A stretch of 64,000 nt of DNA from Oreohelix idahoensis. Taxonomy: Eukaryota > Mollusca > Gastropoda > Stylommatophora > Oreohelicidae. The notes under the pieces were generated by a model. The model was not told the origin of the DNA, searched no databases, and worked only from the letters and a program-made list of their open reading frames with translations. Within the stretch, counting starts at the first letter, position 1. Each line of letters starts with the position of its first letter. The position numbers and the translations under genes are program-made. The stretch lies in assembly GCA_024509875.1 (NCBI GenBank), contig JAMPIV010018785.1, positions 248,001 through 312,000 of the forward strand, written 5' to 3'. Positions 19,255-31,631 of this stretch are shown in pieces.

Positions 19255-22200
19255 GAACAAACACAGAAGCCCCACAGAAGAACTTATCACAAGAATGACA
19301 TGAGAGTCTAGCCGCACTACACAGAAACAACACATCGGTGTTCGCAACGTTATTCACATGATCACAACCATAATTCCCTACCCCCTCATCAGCCCCAACA
19401 TACTCCTTACGCGACCCCGTCGCAACCCCAGTGATTATGTGAAACGAACATTTGATGACAGAAGACATACCATGGAACCCAGACAACAAACATACAATAG
19501 AAATGAACAACCTTCAACAAGCAACTACCACTCTGATGTAAACACAGACAGCCCCACAACACGCAGCATGAGGTGCACCATTTCAACACTACTTCATCCT
19601 TACCCTCGACAACTGCAGCCACCACCCACTCGACAGTGCGAAATACGCCATCCTCTTGTGATCAACGATTGACGAGGAAAAAAGTTCTCTTGATGGAAAT
19701 CGCCAACTTCCTCATGTCAAATTCGTAAACGTCCAGTTCAACGATTATTGGTTTATTGGAGAATCAATCTTCTCTAATAACAAAAGGTACTCACCCAGCT
19801 AAAGAACCCAACGAGTGCTCTCTCTACAAATAGCACTCTCCCTCGTTACCCCCATCATCTAAAGTCACTAGTGTCCATTTTTTTTTTTGGGTAGGAAATT
19901 TTATTTTTTCAGAAAGATGTCAGCCTCAGTCACGATCCTGCTGATGATACTGACGATATTGACAGTTACGACCTCTGCAACACCCACATATACTAACAAG
20001 TTATTATGGCTTGACGCCACTGTGTTTTAATGTTATATAATTATTTCATATTCTTCGTCAACATGGACTGTCATTATCATTACATCTTTTACACCAATAC
20101 GTCAACAAATTGAAGAACGTTCGCAAACATTCGCAGATCTACAACACTATGTTATCCAGGTTAAACAGAACTTTAAATTATTTCATTTGTACAAATTACA
20201 CCACTTTTGCCTTTGAAAATCTTTATAATAGGACTTATGCTTTACAACAGTTTTAATTTTTTTTCCCCTTCTTGGTGAATCTTGTGACAAAATCAAACAC
20301 ACTATATGCACACACATATTTTTCCTTTTTGACACATCAGAGATTTTTTTTAAATGTGTTAACTCACCGCTTTCCTTTTGTGTTATGGAAAGGCCGTTTT
20401 ATAATGTTCAATCGCATCGAGAATGTATTTTGGCGATTTTTTTCTTAATGATGCTGTTTGCAACCTGAATGATCGTATATGGCTTCTCACGTTATTCAAG
20501 CAGACGACCCTTTCTCACAGATATATGACAAATCAGACGTCAAATCTATTCTTCCCTACACATCCAAAGGCTTTTTCATCTCCTGTCATCTCCATCACAG
20601 ACGGAGCGTTTCTAAATCGACGCTCCTTTCCGAGCAGTCAAAATACTCAACATGAATTTACCTATGTTAACGTGTCTATCAAATTCTATAAATACTTCTT
20701 CGTAGTCTGGGAAACACCCCTTCTCGCATTCCTGAATCCAGTGAGACACACGAGAGGTCATGACCCGACACACTAGAGTGTCAGGACTATTGATTTTGCT
20801 TAGCATAATTGGTGTTTTAAATTTTAAGCGGTTTTGTGTATAAATACCATGTGTACAAGAAGATGAAATGTCCACAGCGGACATCGGTAAAAGATAATGA
20901 GGACATTGTTACCCCCCCCCCCCCGACACAGTTAACGCCTCTAAGACCCCCGAGTACATTCCCATGACTGACATTCGTTCCCCTCTGTTTAGGATTGTTT
21001 CGGGGTTTGCAAGCATGTGAATGTCTGCAGCATTCGCATGGTTGCACCACAACCACCTCAGCTGAATGAGTACTGGAAAATCGCGCACAATCCTCAACAC
21101 CCTCCCACGGTGATAAACCATACTCCGTCATTTATCCCAATATACATCCCTCCCCCTTCCCCTCCACTAAATAACTGAGACATATATATATATATATTTT
21201 CACCTAAATTTGACTTGGTGATATGCAAGTATTTTGCAAGTTGGGTAAAACTTATATGCTAATCAACACAGTTCGCGGATTTGCGAAATACTACATTGTT
21301 ACATGCAAACGATGACGATTTCATGGGAAATCGCTAACATGATAACGGATATGTTCACATGTTGATAAACCTTGTATTGAGAAATAAACATCACATATTG
21401 ATGTACCTGTATTTTTCTGACCATTTGTCACGTTGTAAGCGGAACGCTACAGTATATTTTCTTGACAAATTGTTGTCCATTATTATGAACTTGCATTTGT
21501 ATGCAGATTTTATATTTGCTGACGAACCTATAAACAGTTTGGTACTTGGTTCAGGGTAACTGAGTTAGTTCATACTCCAACACCCGATAATTTTTTGTAT
21601 TGGTATAGTTGTCCTCCCTCATAGTAACGACTATTACATAAGTTGGAGATTAGAGACATTTTGAAATAAATACTTTGTAACTCCATGTAACCAGATTAAT
21701 AATGCTATATTTATATAGACACATAGACAGTTCACCAAACTTGTCCAGATTTTTGGTGTTTAAGACCCATATACATCCTGGTAAATCACTGACCGCAGTG
21801 GCAGGATTGGGGTCGCCTGTATCATATGATTGTATTATATTTACCACGTTCTATATTGACAGTTACGAGAGCGTACAGCTCCAGTTCATATTTTGTTGAT
21901 AATAAATTTATAGATTAACATTGCCATGTATGTATATTCCCATATCATACATATATATATACGAGCTCGTATACTACATTTTTTTTTTTGCGTCCCACGG
22001 TCTGATGTTTGACCATTAGTTCTATGCTGTTAGGCTGATGTTCGTTGCAGCGATTAGATTTAAGATTGTTAAATACTTAATGAATATTAATCGCCTCTGT
22101 TAAATATTGCCAACGTATTTTTTTGTTTTGTTTTTATTTGTGTTGTTTGCACAACCCATGAAAATCGTATGCAAATATTTGTTTTTAATGTTATCATTAA

Positions 22201-22508
22201 GTATGTTATCATTATGGTGATGACTAACGCACAGCGTTGTTCATATTGATATTGTGAAGAATACTGTTAAATGGCGAAGTGTATTAACATATTTTATGTA
22301 TCCCCCGTTTTACGCATTATAAATATATTAGGATCCATCGTTTTACGAACTTTTTTTTTTTACATTTTTCCCTTTTTTATCTTCTTTTCTTCTTTCAAAG
22401 AGACTCTACCAATAAGTTAGTCGTTTATAACAGTCACTAGCATGAGGTACTTAGTTGATAGTACGCAAATGTCTCCCTCTGGGATACATTTGTGTGGCCA
22501 GGGACGTA
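19255..22508 (+). other. E3 internal region downstream of the ORF, decayed
   Basis: About 3.2 kb between the 588-codon ORF and the 3' LTR. It holds only short frames (for example 19358-19672 and 20423-20776) with no retroviral enzyme motif, a signal-peptide-like start at 19917, a C homopolymer near 20920 and a short TA run near 21185. The coding-like but frame-broken stretch 19917-20270 may be a degraded third gene. Confidence 0.5.
19917..20030 (+). pseudogene. Signal-peptide-like start of a possible degraded envelope-like gene
   Basis: ATG 19917 begins a 37-codon frame with a strongly hydrophobic N-terminus (MSASVTILLMILTILTVTTS) and a stop at 20028-20030. It lies directly after TATTTTTTCAG, a good splice acceptor. 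This is how envelope-type ORFs are expressed in retroviruses and errantiviruses. Downstream, other frames contain protein-like pieces with an NRT sequon, suggesting frameshift decay. No fusion peptide or conserved envelope domain can be named. Confidence 0.35.
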
Positions 22509-23507
22509 TGTGACCGCTTGACCTTTCACGCTAGCATTATCCCTTCTACTTCCACGCTAAGCATTTATATGTGCTAGAAGATGCTACATGTAAGAATAAC
22601 AGACCTTAAAAGCAAATAAGACGTTTTTACACAAAACACAGCATTCATTCAAAGTTCAGTTGCCGTTACTGCTCTGACAGGGTAAACGTAGGTCAGTCCC
22701 AGATAATAATGAATGGGTTTTATAAGCGCGAAAGTGGGAAATGAATGTTTGTGTGATCTGGTTTTTTTATAATCCTATTGTTAAGTTGGAAAAGATCACA
22801 CATGTGAAAATAAAGTCGAAATAACAGAATGTCGTGTGCAAAAAGGTCGAAAAGCTGAGAAGAGGAGTGCAAATGTTAACTATTGTGTCGTGTGAAAAAA
22901 AGGACGGGTCGTTTGAAAAAAGGCGGGAAAAAAGAAGAAATAGTATAAATAGAAGAGTTGTGGGCGATAGGTAGCGATTTCAGGACTTATGATTCCAAGG
23001 ATACCATGATTTTAGACTAGAGGATTTTTACTGATAGCGTTAGGAGAACTTCGTCTTTGAGGATACCAAGACAAGTTTTTTTTTGAGTAAACAAATCTGT
23101 AAATTATTTCTTGTGGATATACATATATTATTCTATCTGGATTGTACCTATATTATTCAGTTGGATTACATATTTTTTCATATCGGATAACCAATCATCA
23201 TTGTGAAATTTACAGTGTTTGTCAAATTACATCAATAAACTCTAATTGAATTTTTCTACATTGCTGTTTGTGGAACTTTACAATAATTTCTTGTGGATTA
23301 TACGTTGTTGTGCTGAAACTGTTTTGAGTATCACCAAACTCAAAGGGAAGAACATTCCTGGGTTGAAAAAAAATAACAAAAGGTCAAGTATTACGATCTC
23401 TGGCGGAACGCCAGTTAGCACTTGAACCATCACAACATATGAAGGATTAACTCTGATTACATAAAATCAATATAACTACTAGTGCCGTATAAACATACAC
23501 GGCCACA
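22509..23507 (+). repeat. E3 3' LTR
   Basis: 999 bp, nearly identical to 16422-17419. Visible differences include CGCAGC/CACAGC, ATAACAC/ATCACAC, GAGGAGAGG/GAGAAGAGG, GTGTGAA/GTTTGAA and one extra T in a T run. It is preceded by GTGTGGCCAGGGACGTA in the polypurine-tract position. Confidence 0.92.
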
Positions 23508-23640
23508 ACTTGATAACATCGTCCATGAGGAGTAGAAAAGATAAGGTGACAGGATATCACCTTGTCTTACACCAGTGGTGGTCCTGAACTCTTCTGACTT
23601 ATGGTTTGCTGTCCTCACATAATTCCTGTCGCCATCTACC

Positions 23641-24094
23641 ACAAATAGTAACACTATAACTATCCAGGTATGTCGTAGAAGGCGACTAAGACGTATTGGG
23701 CATGAAGCTAGTTATCCCTTCCTTCAGAAACTTAAAAAAAATTACTTGTATAATAGTATATAACAAAGTATAGAACAGTAAATGATGATATAAATGCTAC
23801 TACAATATGATTTACAAATGTATGTAATATATTATCATTACCTTTTAGCTCTCGAATTAGTATATGTCTTCAACAAATGTACCCCAAATCGGAAGTTAAA
23901 AATAAACAGTAAAATAATAGGAAAATCAGTTTCAGTAAAAACAATACAATAAAATAATAAATAAAGTGGTAGCGTCTGTTGCAGGTTGTTTTGCATGATG
24001 ATTTTGCATGGCTATTCACGAAGGGCCAATTTAAAATGGGCATGGATTCTAGTTTCCAGTATAAATATCAATATTTCTAAGATCGTTTGTAACG
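23641..24094. other. Non-coding spacer before the minisatellite
   Basis: AT-rich. Near 23670-23690, TCGTAGAAGGCGACTAAG resembles the GGCGACTAA word of dispersed family C. Nothing else is recognised. Confidence 0.4.
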
Positions 24095-24379
24095 GAATAA
24101 TTACGGCTGCTTATCTGTCTTCACTAATTACTGCTGCTTATCTGTCTTCACTAATTACTGCTGCTTATCTGTCTTCACTAATTACTGCTGCTTATCTGTC
24201 TTCACTAATTACTGCTGCTTATCTGTCTTCACTAATTACTGCTGCTTATCTGTCTTCACTAATTACTGTTGAGTCGTATTTATCTGTCTTCACTAATTAC
24301 TGTTGAGTCGTATTTATCTGTCTTCACTAATTACTGTTGAGTCGTATTTATCTGTCTTCACTAATTACTGTTGAGTCGT
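24095..24379. repeat. 27/34-bp minisatellite, left flank of E1
   Basis: Units of 27 bp (ATTACTGCTGCTTATCTGTC plus TTCACTA) change to 34-bp units in which TGTTGAGTCGTATTT replaces the TGCTGCTT part. The array breaks off at GTCGT (24375-24379), the duplicated target of element E1, and resumes at 44875. The 106-codon frame across it (repeating ITAAYLSSL) is a repeat artefact. Confidence 0.93.
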
Positions 24380-25908
24380 TGTTGCATGCATATTTTGACG
24401 CACATTTTACAAAAATCGATATGGCTATTTAATATGGGAAAAATATAGACATTCATTTATTTGTGTATGAAAATGCTGTTTATGGTAAAAGCGAGATAAT
24501 CCATGTTTGATTCACACTTTTGATTATAGGAGTAATCGTTCTGGATATTGATCCAGCGCAAGGATATTGCGCTTGCGTTTGTACTTATTTTTTAGGGCCA
24601 GAAAATATATTAATTTGCTTATTGTGTTTATGGCCTGAATTCATATGTATTACATATTATTAGTACAAGTAGAATCAGTCCTATATTGTATATTTTGGAT
24701 GGGTAGGAGGGACTAGATTCTTGCTAGCGGAAGTATGAGTTGTCTTGACAAGTCGTGATGAGTTCCGATGTACCGCTTACAAATGGCGGGGTACGTTTTT
24801 CAAGAGCTGGTCCTTTCGTCAGAAAAAAAAAATGTCTTACGACGTGGTTTTTCTTCTGAAGGAGATGGTGTCTCTACGATAGTTTGTGTTAGAGACTCTC
24901 CTTATGTCAGTATATAGATGATTCGGACTCCAGGTAAACCCAGCTCCTATTTTTGATGATCTCTCGTCGGTTAGGCCTAGCTTGACTTTTGGTGCTTCGT
25001 TATGCTAGTGTCGTGTTTGGTATCGACGAAGATGACAGATTTTCCTGCAGCGGTTATGGCTACGTGAAATTAACCTGATCACCGTAGAGCTGTATGGAAA
25101 CATTTACGAAATCATTTATATAACCATTATAAATTAACTCTGGCTTATATTCTCCTTCCTATGAATGAGTGAACGACAACTCAGGGAGGCAGCCATGTTG
25201 GATTTCGGTCATCATATGTTTTGATCACTGCCAAGAGAACAGATTATTTATCTTATTATCGGACAGTGACAGGGAGATCTCAATCTTGCTAGAAACCCCC
25301 TTTCGTGGTTTCATAATATATACTACAAACTATGGACGTCAAGTAACTTTGGTTATTTATCGATCCGCCTTCACTGACGCGTTTAGTCAGATAGGGGGAT
25401 GTGGCCATAATGTATCATGACATTGAACTTTTGATGTACTGCCCCATTATTTCTGAATGTGTCATGACTTCAGATCTGCTATGTATACCTACAAATTGAT
25501 ATGTCAACGAACCATGATGTACTCGTATGTCCCAGTGTGTACGTCTGAATAAATTGAGTAAACTAAGATTCCAGCAGTCTGCATTGGTGCCTTGTAGACA
25601 CAAGTGTGAGTGGTTATATTGGTCAGCACACGAACAGTACACCATTCGCGGTAATCACACTCTACACTTCTACTTCATACATACACCATCCTGCGTCGGC
25701 TGAAGTGACCAAGTTTAGGGCCTGCTTCCCCTGGAGCCTTTGCCTTCCCTAACTCAGGACTAGGGTGAGTTACCCATTTACAGCTGGGTAGACTGGAGCA
25801 TGCCTGATCTCAACAACACACCACTCTTCCTTACAGAGCAGACAGACTGATACTTTACAGTGTGTGTGTGAAAGCAACTATACAGAGTGGAAAGAACAGG
25901 ACTTTACA
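24380..25908 (+). repeat. E1 5' LTR
   Basis: 1529 bp, starting TGTTGCATGCATATTTTGACG and ending GGACTTTACA. Positions about 25690-25800 contain a segment related to the SINE at 6855-7046 (CCTTTGCCTTCCCTAACT, GAGTTACCCATTTACA). It differs from the 3' LTR by about four substitutions and two homopolymer-length changes. Confidence 0.94.
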
Positions 25909-27229
25909 GTGGCGAGCCAGATTCCTGGGTCCAGCTTACGCAGTTTTGTGTTGAGAATCACAGTTTACAGCTGAAAGAACATTTGTTTGAACACATCAAC
26001 ACCAGTAGGACAGCTATACAGTCGATGTCAGCTTGACCTGTATTACCGATAGAATGCTGTATCTAGGTCAGCGCTTGTTGACAGTTTTTCGCTGTACAGA
26101 CAGTATTACACAGGACAGTGGTATCAAGTGTAGAAAATATCTGGAGCAATATTGTTGACATTTCTCAACGTACAGAAGAATCACAGTGTTGTTGAACATA
26201 AAGTGCATAGTTCATCGTTGGTTCTTCAGATGCTCAACAGAGAAAAATTGACAGTGTAATAGTTTAAAATTAAATCTATTACTGAATAAAGTGGCAAGTT
26301 ATTAGTATTAAAATAAACTGTGCCTGCTTTACAACACTATACTTGCAACACATTCCATTCATGACATAAATGATATTGTATGCTATATGCTATTTATGCT
26401 TACATGTTATTTGTTTATATGTGTAGGGGTTTATATGTTGCGGGCCTGGATGGGTGGTGACTAGAACAGGAAATACCGAGTGATATTGGTCTTGTTCTGG
26501 CGTTCGATAGGGAGCAATTTCTTAATTGAAATTTGCATGCAACATAGTTTGCAAATATTTGGTTAGTTGTGACGACTGTTTCATATTTGTATTTGTAACA
26601 TTTTTTTTTTTGTGTTCCTTAGTTTTGTTTGATTTGTTTGTATAATTGTAGGTCTCATCTTTTCTTTCATTTCAGTTTTTTACACCCTTATGTTTATACA
26701 CTGTGGCGTTATTTGTCTTGTTATCTTATGGCAGTTATCATCACGGTTTCTGTGATCATTTTTTTTCATTTCTCCTATTTGATTTAATTTGATCTCTGCA
26801 AATGTTTTCAGATTGTCTTTTCTTGTTTGTCATTTGTAATGTCTTTAGTTGACATATGACGTATAGTGGTATACACTGATAGTATAGTACAGATCAGTAC
26901 TTTCTGATTGTTATTGTTATAAAACAAAATGTACAAGACCTTTGTAAGGCTTGTCTCCCAAAGTGATTGGTAAAGGGAAATATTTTTTTTTTCCACAGGT
27001 ACTCAAGTGATCTTTGATTACATTGAGGTATACAAGACCTTTGTAAGGCTTGTCCCCCACAGTATTTGAGATACAATTATTGTTGTCCACAGGTACTCAA
27101 GTTATCATTGGTTATTATAAACCATACAAGTTTGGACTAAGACTAAGTCTAAGGTATAGACTTGTCTCCCATTAACTTGAAAGAGGGTAATTTATTTACT
27201 TTTTCAGGTTTCTGATTTAAGAAGACAAT
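25909..27229 (+). other. E1 leader with primer-binding site candidate
   Basis: About 1.3 kb between the LTR and the gag ATG. TGGCGAGCCAGATTCCTGGG from 25910 is the primer-binding candidate and aligns with the E2 counterpart. A pyrimidine-rich TTTACTTTTTCAG lies about 20 bp before the ATG, a possible splice acceptor. Repeated words such as ACAAGACCTTTGTAAGGCTT (twice) occur near 26933 and 27030. Confidence 0.6.
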
Positions 27230-30200
27230 ATGTCTACATTAGATTATTTTATTGCTCAAGGAAAATCTCTTGATAAGACTGGAAAAGACTTAGAACAATG
27301 GGCTGTTGCTCAATATGACAAAGCATTAGCTGCAGAAGAGAAAAAAAACTGCTGCTGCTGTTGAAGAAAAAAAAGCTGCGGCTGAGGAGAGAAAACTTCA
27401 AATAGAAGAAAAAAAAGCTGCTGCAGAAGAAAGGAAAGCAATAGCTGAAGAAAAAAGATTAGAAAAAGAAGCTGATACTGCTGCTGAACTTAAGAAATTG
27501 CAGATGCAAGTGGAGGAAAGGAGATTTGATGCAGAACAGAAGAAATTAGAAGCTGCTGCAGAACAGAAAAAATTAGAAGCTGCTGCAGAACAGAAAAAAT
27601 TAGAAGCTGCTGCAGAACAGAAAAAACTAGAAGTTGCTGCTGCTGCAGAACAGAAAAAATTAGAAGCTGCTGCAGAACAGAAAAAATTAGAAGCTGCTGC
27701 AGAACAGAAAAAACTAGAAGTTGCTGCTGCTGCAGAACAGAAGAAATTAGAAGCTGCTGCAGAACAGAGAAGATTAGATAGAGAAGCTGAAGAGAGAAAA
27801 GCAATAAGAGAACATGAGTTTGAATTAGAGAAATTAAAATTGACATGTATGAGTAATGTTAATCAGGCATCTGGTGGTAATGGTAAACCCTTCGTGTACA
27901 AGGTCAAGGTACCAGCGTTTAACCCTACCAGTGATGACATAACATTTTGGCTTTCTAGATTTGAACGGGCTTGTCGATCTCATAATGTTGACAAATCACA
28001 GTATGTGAATCAGTTGTCTGAAAATCTAAAAGGGGAGTCTCTGAGTAAGTTATATTTTGTTGAAGAGGCCGACAAAGATAATTATGATGCTGTTAGGGCA
28101 GCTTTGATAAAGAGATATCAGCTGTCTGAAGAAGGTTATCGTCTTTTGTTTAAAACAATGAGACCTGAGGTAGGTGTAGAATTCTCAGAATTCATCTCAA
28201 AAGCACGAATTACACTTTCACGATGGATTGAATTATCCAAAACAGAGAAAACATTTGATGGTCTTACGGATTTATTGCTAAGAGACAAGGTCATGTCTTC
28301 TGTAAATAAATCATTCCTAGAGTTCTTACATGAGCGTAAACCTAGTACAATAAAGCAAATGGAAGAATATTGTGACCAGTATGCCACGGCACACCCTGAC
28401 ATGATTCTTAGTAACTCTAACATTAAAGAGAGTATGCCAGTTGCTTCGGCAACAGAATATAATCAGAATTACTCACACAAATTCCAAGGAGCTAAAAATA
28501 AATTTGATAAAAAGGTTAATTGGAATAAGTATCAAAACCAAGATAACCACTCAAATCAGAGTTCTTCTTCGAAGAACTGGAATCGGGGTGATAGTCCTCG
28601 ACACGCGAGGGGTGCCCATAATGTTAGAAATTCTCGGAAAGGGAGTAGCTATAGGAACTACCCAAGTGCTTCATGGAGACAAAAGAAACAATATTACAGG
28701 GATACTCAATTTAATGAGCATGATGATTATGATCATGAATATTATGATTCAAACCCAAATAGGGGTTATAACAGAGGCAATAATAATTATAGAGACAATT
28801 ATAACCGAGGTAGATCACAACACAAAAGACATGGTAAATCTTATTACCAGGCTAACTCTGCACAACAGGAGTTCCACGACACCGATAATCAGAATAATGA
28901 TAAAAAAGACTCCAATAGTGTAGCGAATTCCGCTTTTGATTTTGCTAGAGCATCTGAGTGTTCGCAATGCAAAACATTATTCGATCCAACCACAGTGTCT
29001 ACTTTAAGCTGCGGTCACCCACTTCCCGCTCTCCATGCGTCAATTGCGCATAATGGAAGGGGTGCTCTTGTCTTTAATAGGGGCCTAATAGATGGTACTC
29101 CGGTATCAATTCTTTTCGACTCGGGGTGCACTACAATTGGAGTGAGGCAATCACTCGTAAATCCTTCTCGAGCTACAGGCAATATAGTCAAATGTGTAAC
29201 ATTTGGTGGCACATTGGAGAAGTACTCCACTGCCATTATCAATATTGCTACGCCTTTCTTTACAGGAGAGGTGCAAGCATGTCTCTTGCCGAATCCGATC
29301 GCTGATCTTATCATCGGTCGCATTCATGGAGTGAAAGAATGCACTCCACGGCAAATTTCTAATTGGGAAAATGTTAATATGCAATCTGCTAATGCAGTAA
29401 TCACTAGGGCTCAAGCTCTCAATATGCCACAATCTTCACATTCTGAAGATAATGATGCGCAGTTCCAAGATGATCCCTTGGAGATTTCCCACGATTCCTT
29501 TATCAAACAGCAGGAAGATGATCCTACTCTAAAGAAATTCTTTACTCTGGCAACAAAAGGTGATCCGAATAAGGATACTAATCGTAAATCTTGGATTACG
29601 TTGAAGAATGGCGTACTTGTACGTATGGTACAAGACTCCGCTAAGTCCATTCATTCTCAAATCCTTGTGCCTAAAAATATGAGAGTTAAAATTTTACAGC
29701 ACGCTCATGATTCGCAGTGTGCTGGACATATGGGTTTTTCCCGTACTAAAGCTAGAGTTCTTCAATCTTTCTTTTGGCCTGCTGTGAATAAGGACATACG
29801 AATCCATTGTCGATCTTGTAAAGTATGTCAAGAGATTAAATCCAGAGGTCCACGCCATGATGCACCTATTCAGGCTGCAGACATTCCCATTCGGCCATTT
29901 CAAAAAATGGCGATAGACATCATTGGTCCATTTAAGATAAAGTCTGCTAGAGGACACCAATTTATTTTGACGTGTGTTGATATGTGCACACGTTGGCCGG
30001 AGGCTGTTCCTCTAAAGAGCATAACTACTGCTGATGTCGCAGATGCTCTTTGGTTAATATTTTCTCGTCTGGGATTTCCAGCAGAAATATTATCCGACCA
30101 TGGTACCCAACTCATATCGGATACCATGTCTCAAGTAATGTCGACTCTGAAGATAGAGAGATCGCTGAGTAGTATTTATCATCCTATGTCCAATGGGATG

Positions 30201-31631
30201 GTGGAACGTTTGAATAGAACTCTGAAAAACCTACTAGGTAAGATAACAGAAGATCATCCTCAGGATTGGGATAGGGTTTTACCCGCGGCTCTCTTTGCAT
30301 ATAGAGAGGTCGCCAACGAACATACAGGATTTTCTCCCTTTGAACTTGTCTTTGGCGCGAAACCGCGAGGTCCTATGTCCTTACTGCATGATCTTATAAC
30401 TGCTGATAATATTGTCGATGACACAAAATCCTCTTATGAATATGTCATCGCACTTAGACACAAGATTATTGAAGCATGCAAATTGGCAACTGCTTCTTCT
30501 GAATTTGCGAAACAGAAGGCAAGGGAATTTGCCAATAAAAAGAGATGTTTGCGTCAACTTTGTCCAGGTGACAAAGCATTTGTCTTGCTACCTTGTAGGG
30601 AAAATAGACTTCTCATTTCTTGGAAAGGTCCGTACGATATAATATCAAAGGTTTCCGATGTTGACTATATCGTCGATATTGACGGGAAGCGTAAAACCTT
30701 CCACATCAACATGCTCACGGAATTCCATGAACGTCCTGATTATTTACAACCTGTTTTCCAGGCAACGGACGATTTTCCAGTCCAACATGGACAGTACTCA
30801 TCTATGTCAGTAATACAGGATGAGGAAACGAGTTTCTCGGATGTAAATTTACCTTTTCCAATGATTCCTCTTCACTCTAATGAATCATGGAAAGATGTTG
30901 CAATTTCTCCAGAATTATCTCCAGGAGAGCAGAAACAAGTTTCTACTATGTTAGAACAATTTCAGGATGTCCTTACTGACATTCCTGGTCAAACTGATGT
31001 CATTCAACATGACATTATTCTTACTGACCATAGTCCTATAAGAGTCAGACCGTATCCTATTCCGATACATTTTCAAGCACAGGTAGAGAAAGAGTTAGAT
31101 GAGATGATAGAGTTAAAAATTATTGAACCATCCACATCAGCATATTCTTCGCCGATGGTTATAGTACGAAAAAAAGACAATAACATACGTCTTTGCGTGG
31201 ATTATCGCAAATTGAATCAAGTGACTAAATTCGATGCTGAACCTATGCCTTTACTAGAAGAGCTACTTACGAGACTATCGAATTCTCACTTCTTTACTAA
31301 ACTCGATTTGTCTAAGGGATATTGGCAAGTTCCACTATCCGAACACGCCAAACCGTTTACTGCTTTTTCGACGCCTAGGGGTCTATTCCAATGGAATTTC
31401 ATGCCTTTCGGTCTTATGAACGCCCCTGCTACATTTGTACGCATGATGCATCGAATCCTATCTCATCGCTCAGATGTCATTGCGTATCTTGATGACATCT
31501 GTCTTTTCAGTGATACTTGGAACGATCACTATAATGGTATAAATGAACTATTGTCTATCTTACGCGAGCATAACCTGACAGCGAAACCATCGAAAGCATG
31601 TATTGGTTTTAGCGAAATATCTTTCTTAGGA
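27230..31631 (+). pseudogene. E1 gag-pol, 5' portion (gag, protease, integrase, RT)
   Basis: Begins at ATG 27230 (MSTLDYFIAQGKSL), matching the E2 start. A one-base excess in the A run at 27341-27348 shifts the frame; the long open frame resumes from about 27490. In order: a Lys/Glu/Gln/Ala coiled coil of tandem units; a Gag core (VPAFNPTSDDITFWLSRFER); an Asn/Tyr/Arg/Gly-rich basic region; CSQCKTLF...LSCGH (CxxC...CxH); protease LFDSGCTT; an integrase HHCC finger and DD35E core (IDIIGPF, SDHGTQ, MVERLN); then RT with LDLSKGYW, MPFGLMNAP and the YLDD box. The last E1 codons are FSEISFLG, after which unrelated DNA begins at 31632. The rest of the gene is at 42282-42946. Confidence 0.92.

Larger units (their letters stand above)
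16422..23507 (+). mobile_element. LTR retrotransposon E3 (no recognisable pol)
   Basis: The element is bounded by direct LTRs of 998 and 999 bp with ends TGTGACC...GGCCACA and a 4-bp TSD, ACTT (16418-16421 and 23508-23511). The internal region (17420-22508) holds a TGGCGCC primer-binding candidate, a 588-codon ORF, and about 3.2 kb with only broken short frames. I found no aspartic protease, reverse transcriptase, RNase H or integrase motif. It is therefore either non-autonomous or internally decayed. By eye, the LTRs differ at about six substitutions and one homopolymer length. Confidence 0.88.
15527..23640 (-). mobile_element. LINE family A copy split by LTR element E3; 14-bp TSD
   Basis: LINE sequence occupies 15541-16421 (3' part) and 23512-23626 (5' part) on the minus strand. 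The outer duplication TGTCGCCATCTACC is perfect at 15527-15540 and 23627-23640, proving that both parts are one insertion. The tail is (TAAG)n, read as TTACTTACTTACTTAG at 15541. The split falls in the reverse transcriptase just after the GVRQGDILSPYLF block, and the FADD region continues on the other side. A one-base loss near 15825 shifts the frame before the last codons, and the copy is 5'-truncated, so it is dead. Confidence 0.9.

Noticed and set aside
25169..25645. 83-codon plus and 76-codon minus frames, duplicated at 44135-44611
   Set aside because: They are duplicated only because they lie in the two LTRs of E1; no domain is recognisable.
28441..28923. 160-codon frame overlapping E1 gag, with a parallel one at 35539-36126 in E2
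   Set aside because: It is a shifted reading of the Asn/Tyr/Gly-rich gag region; shared composition explains its presence in both elements.
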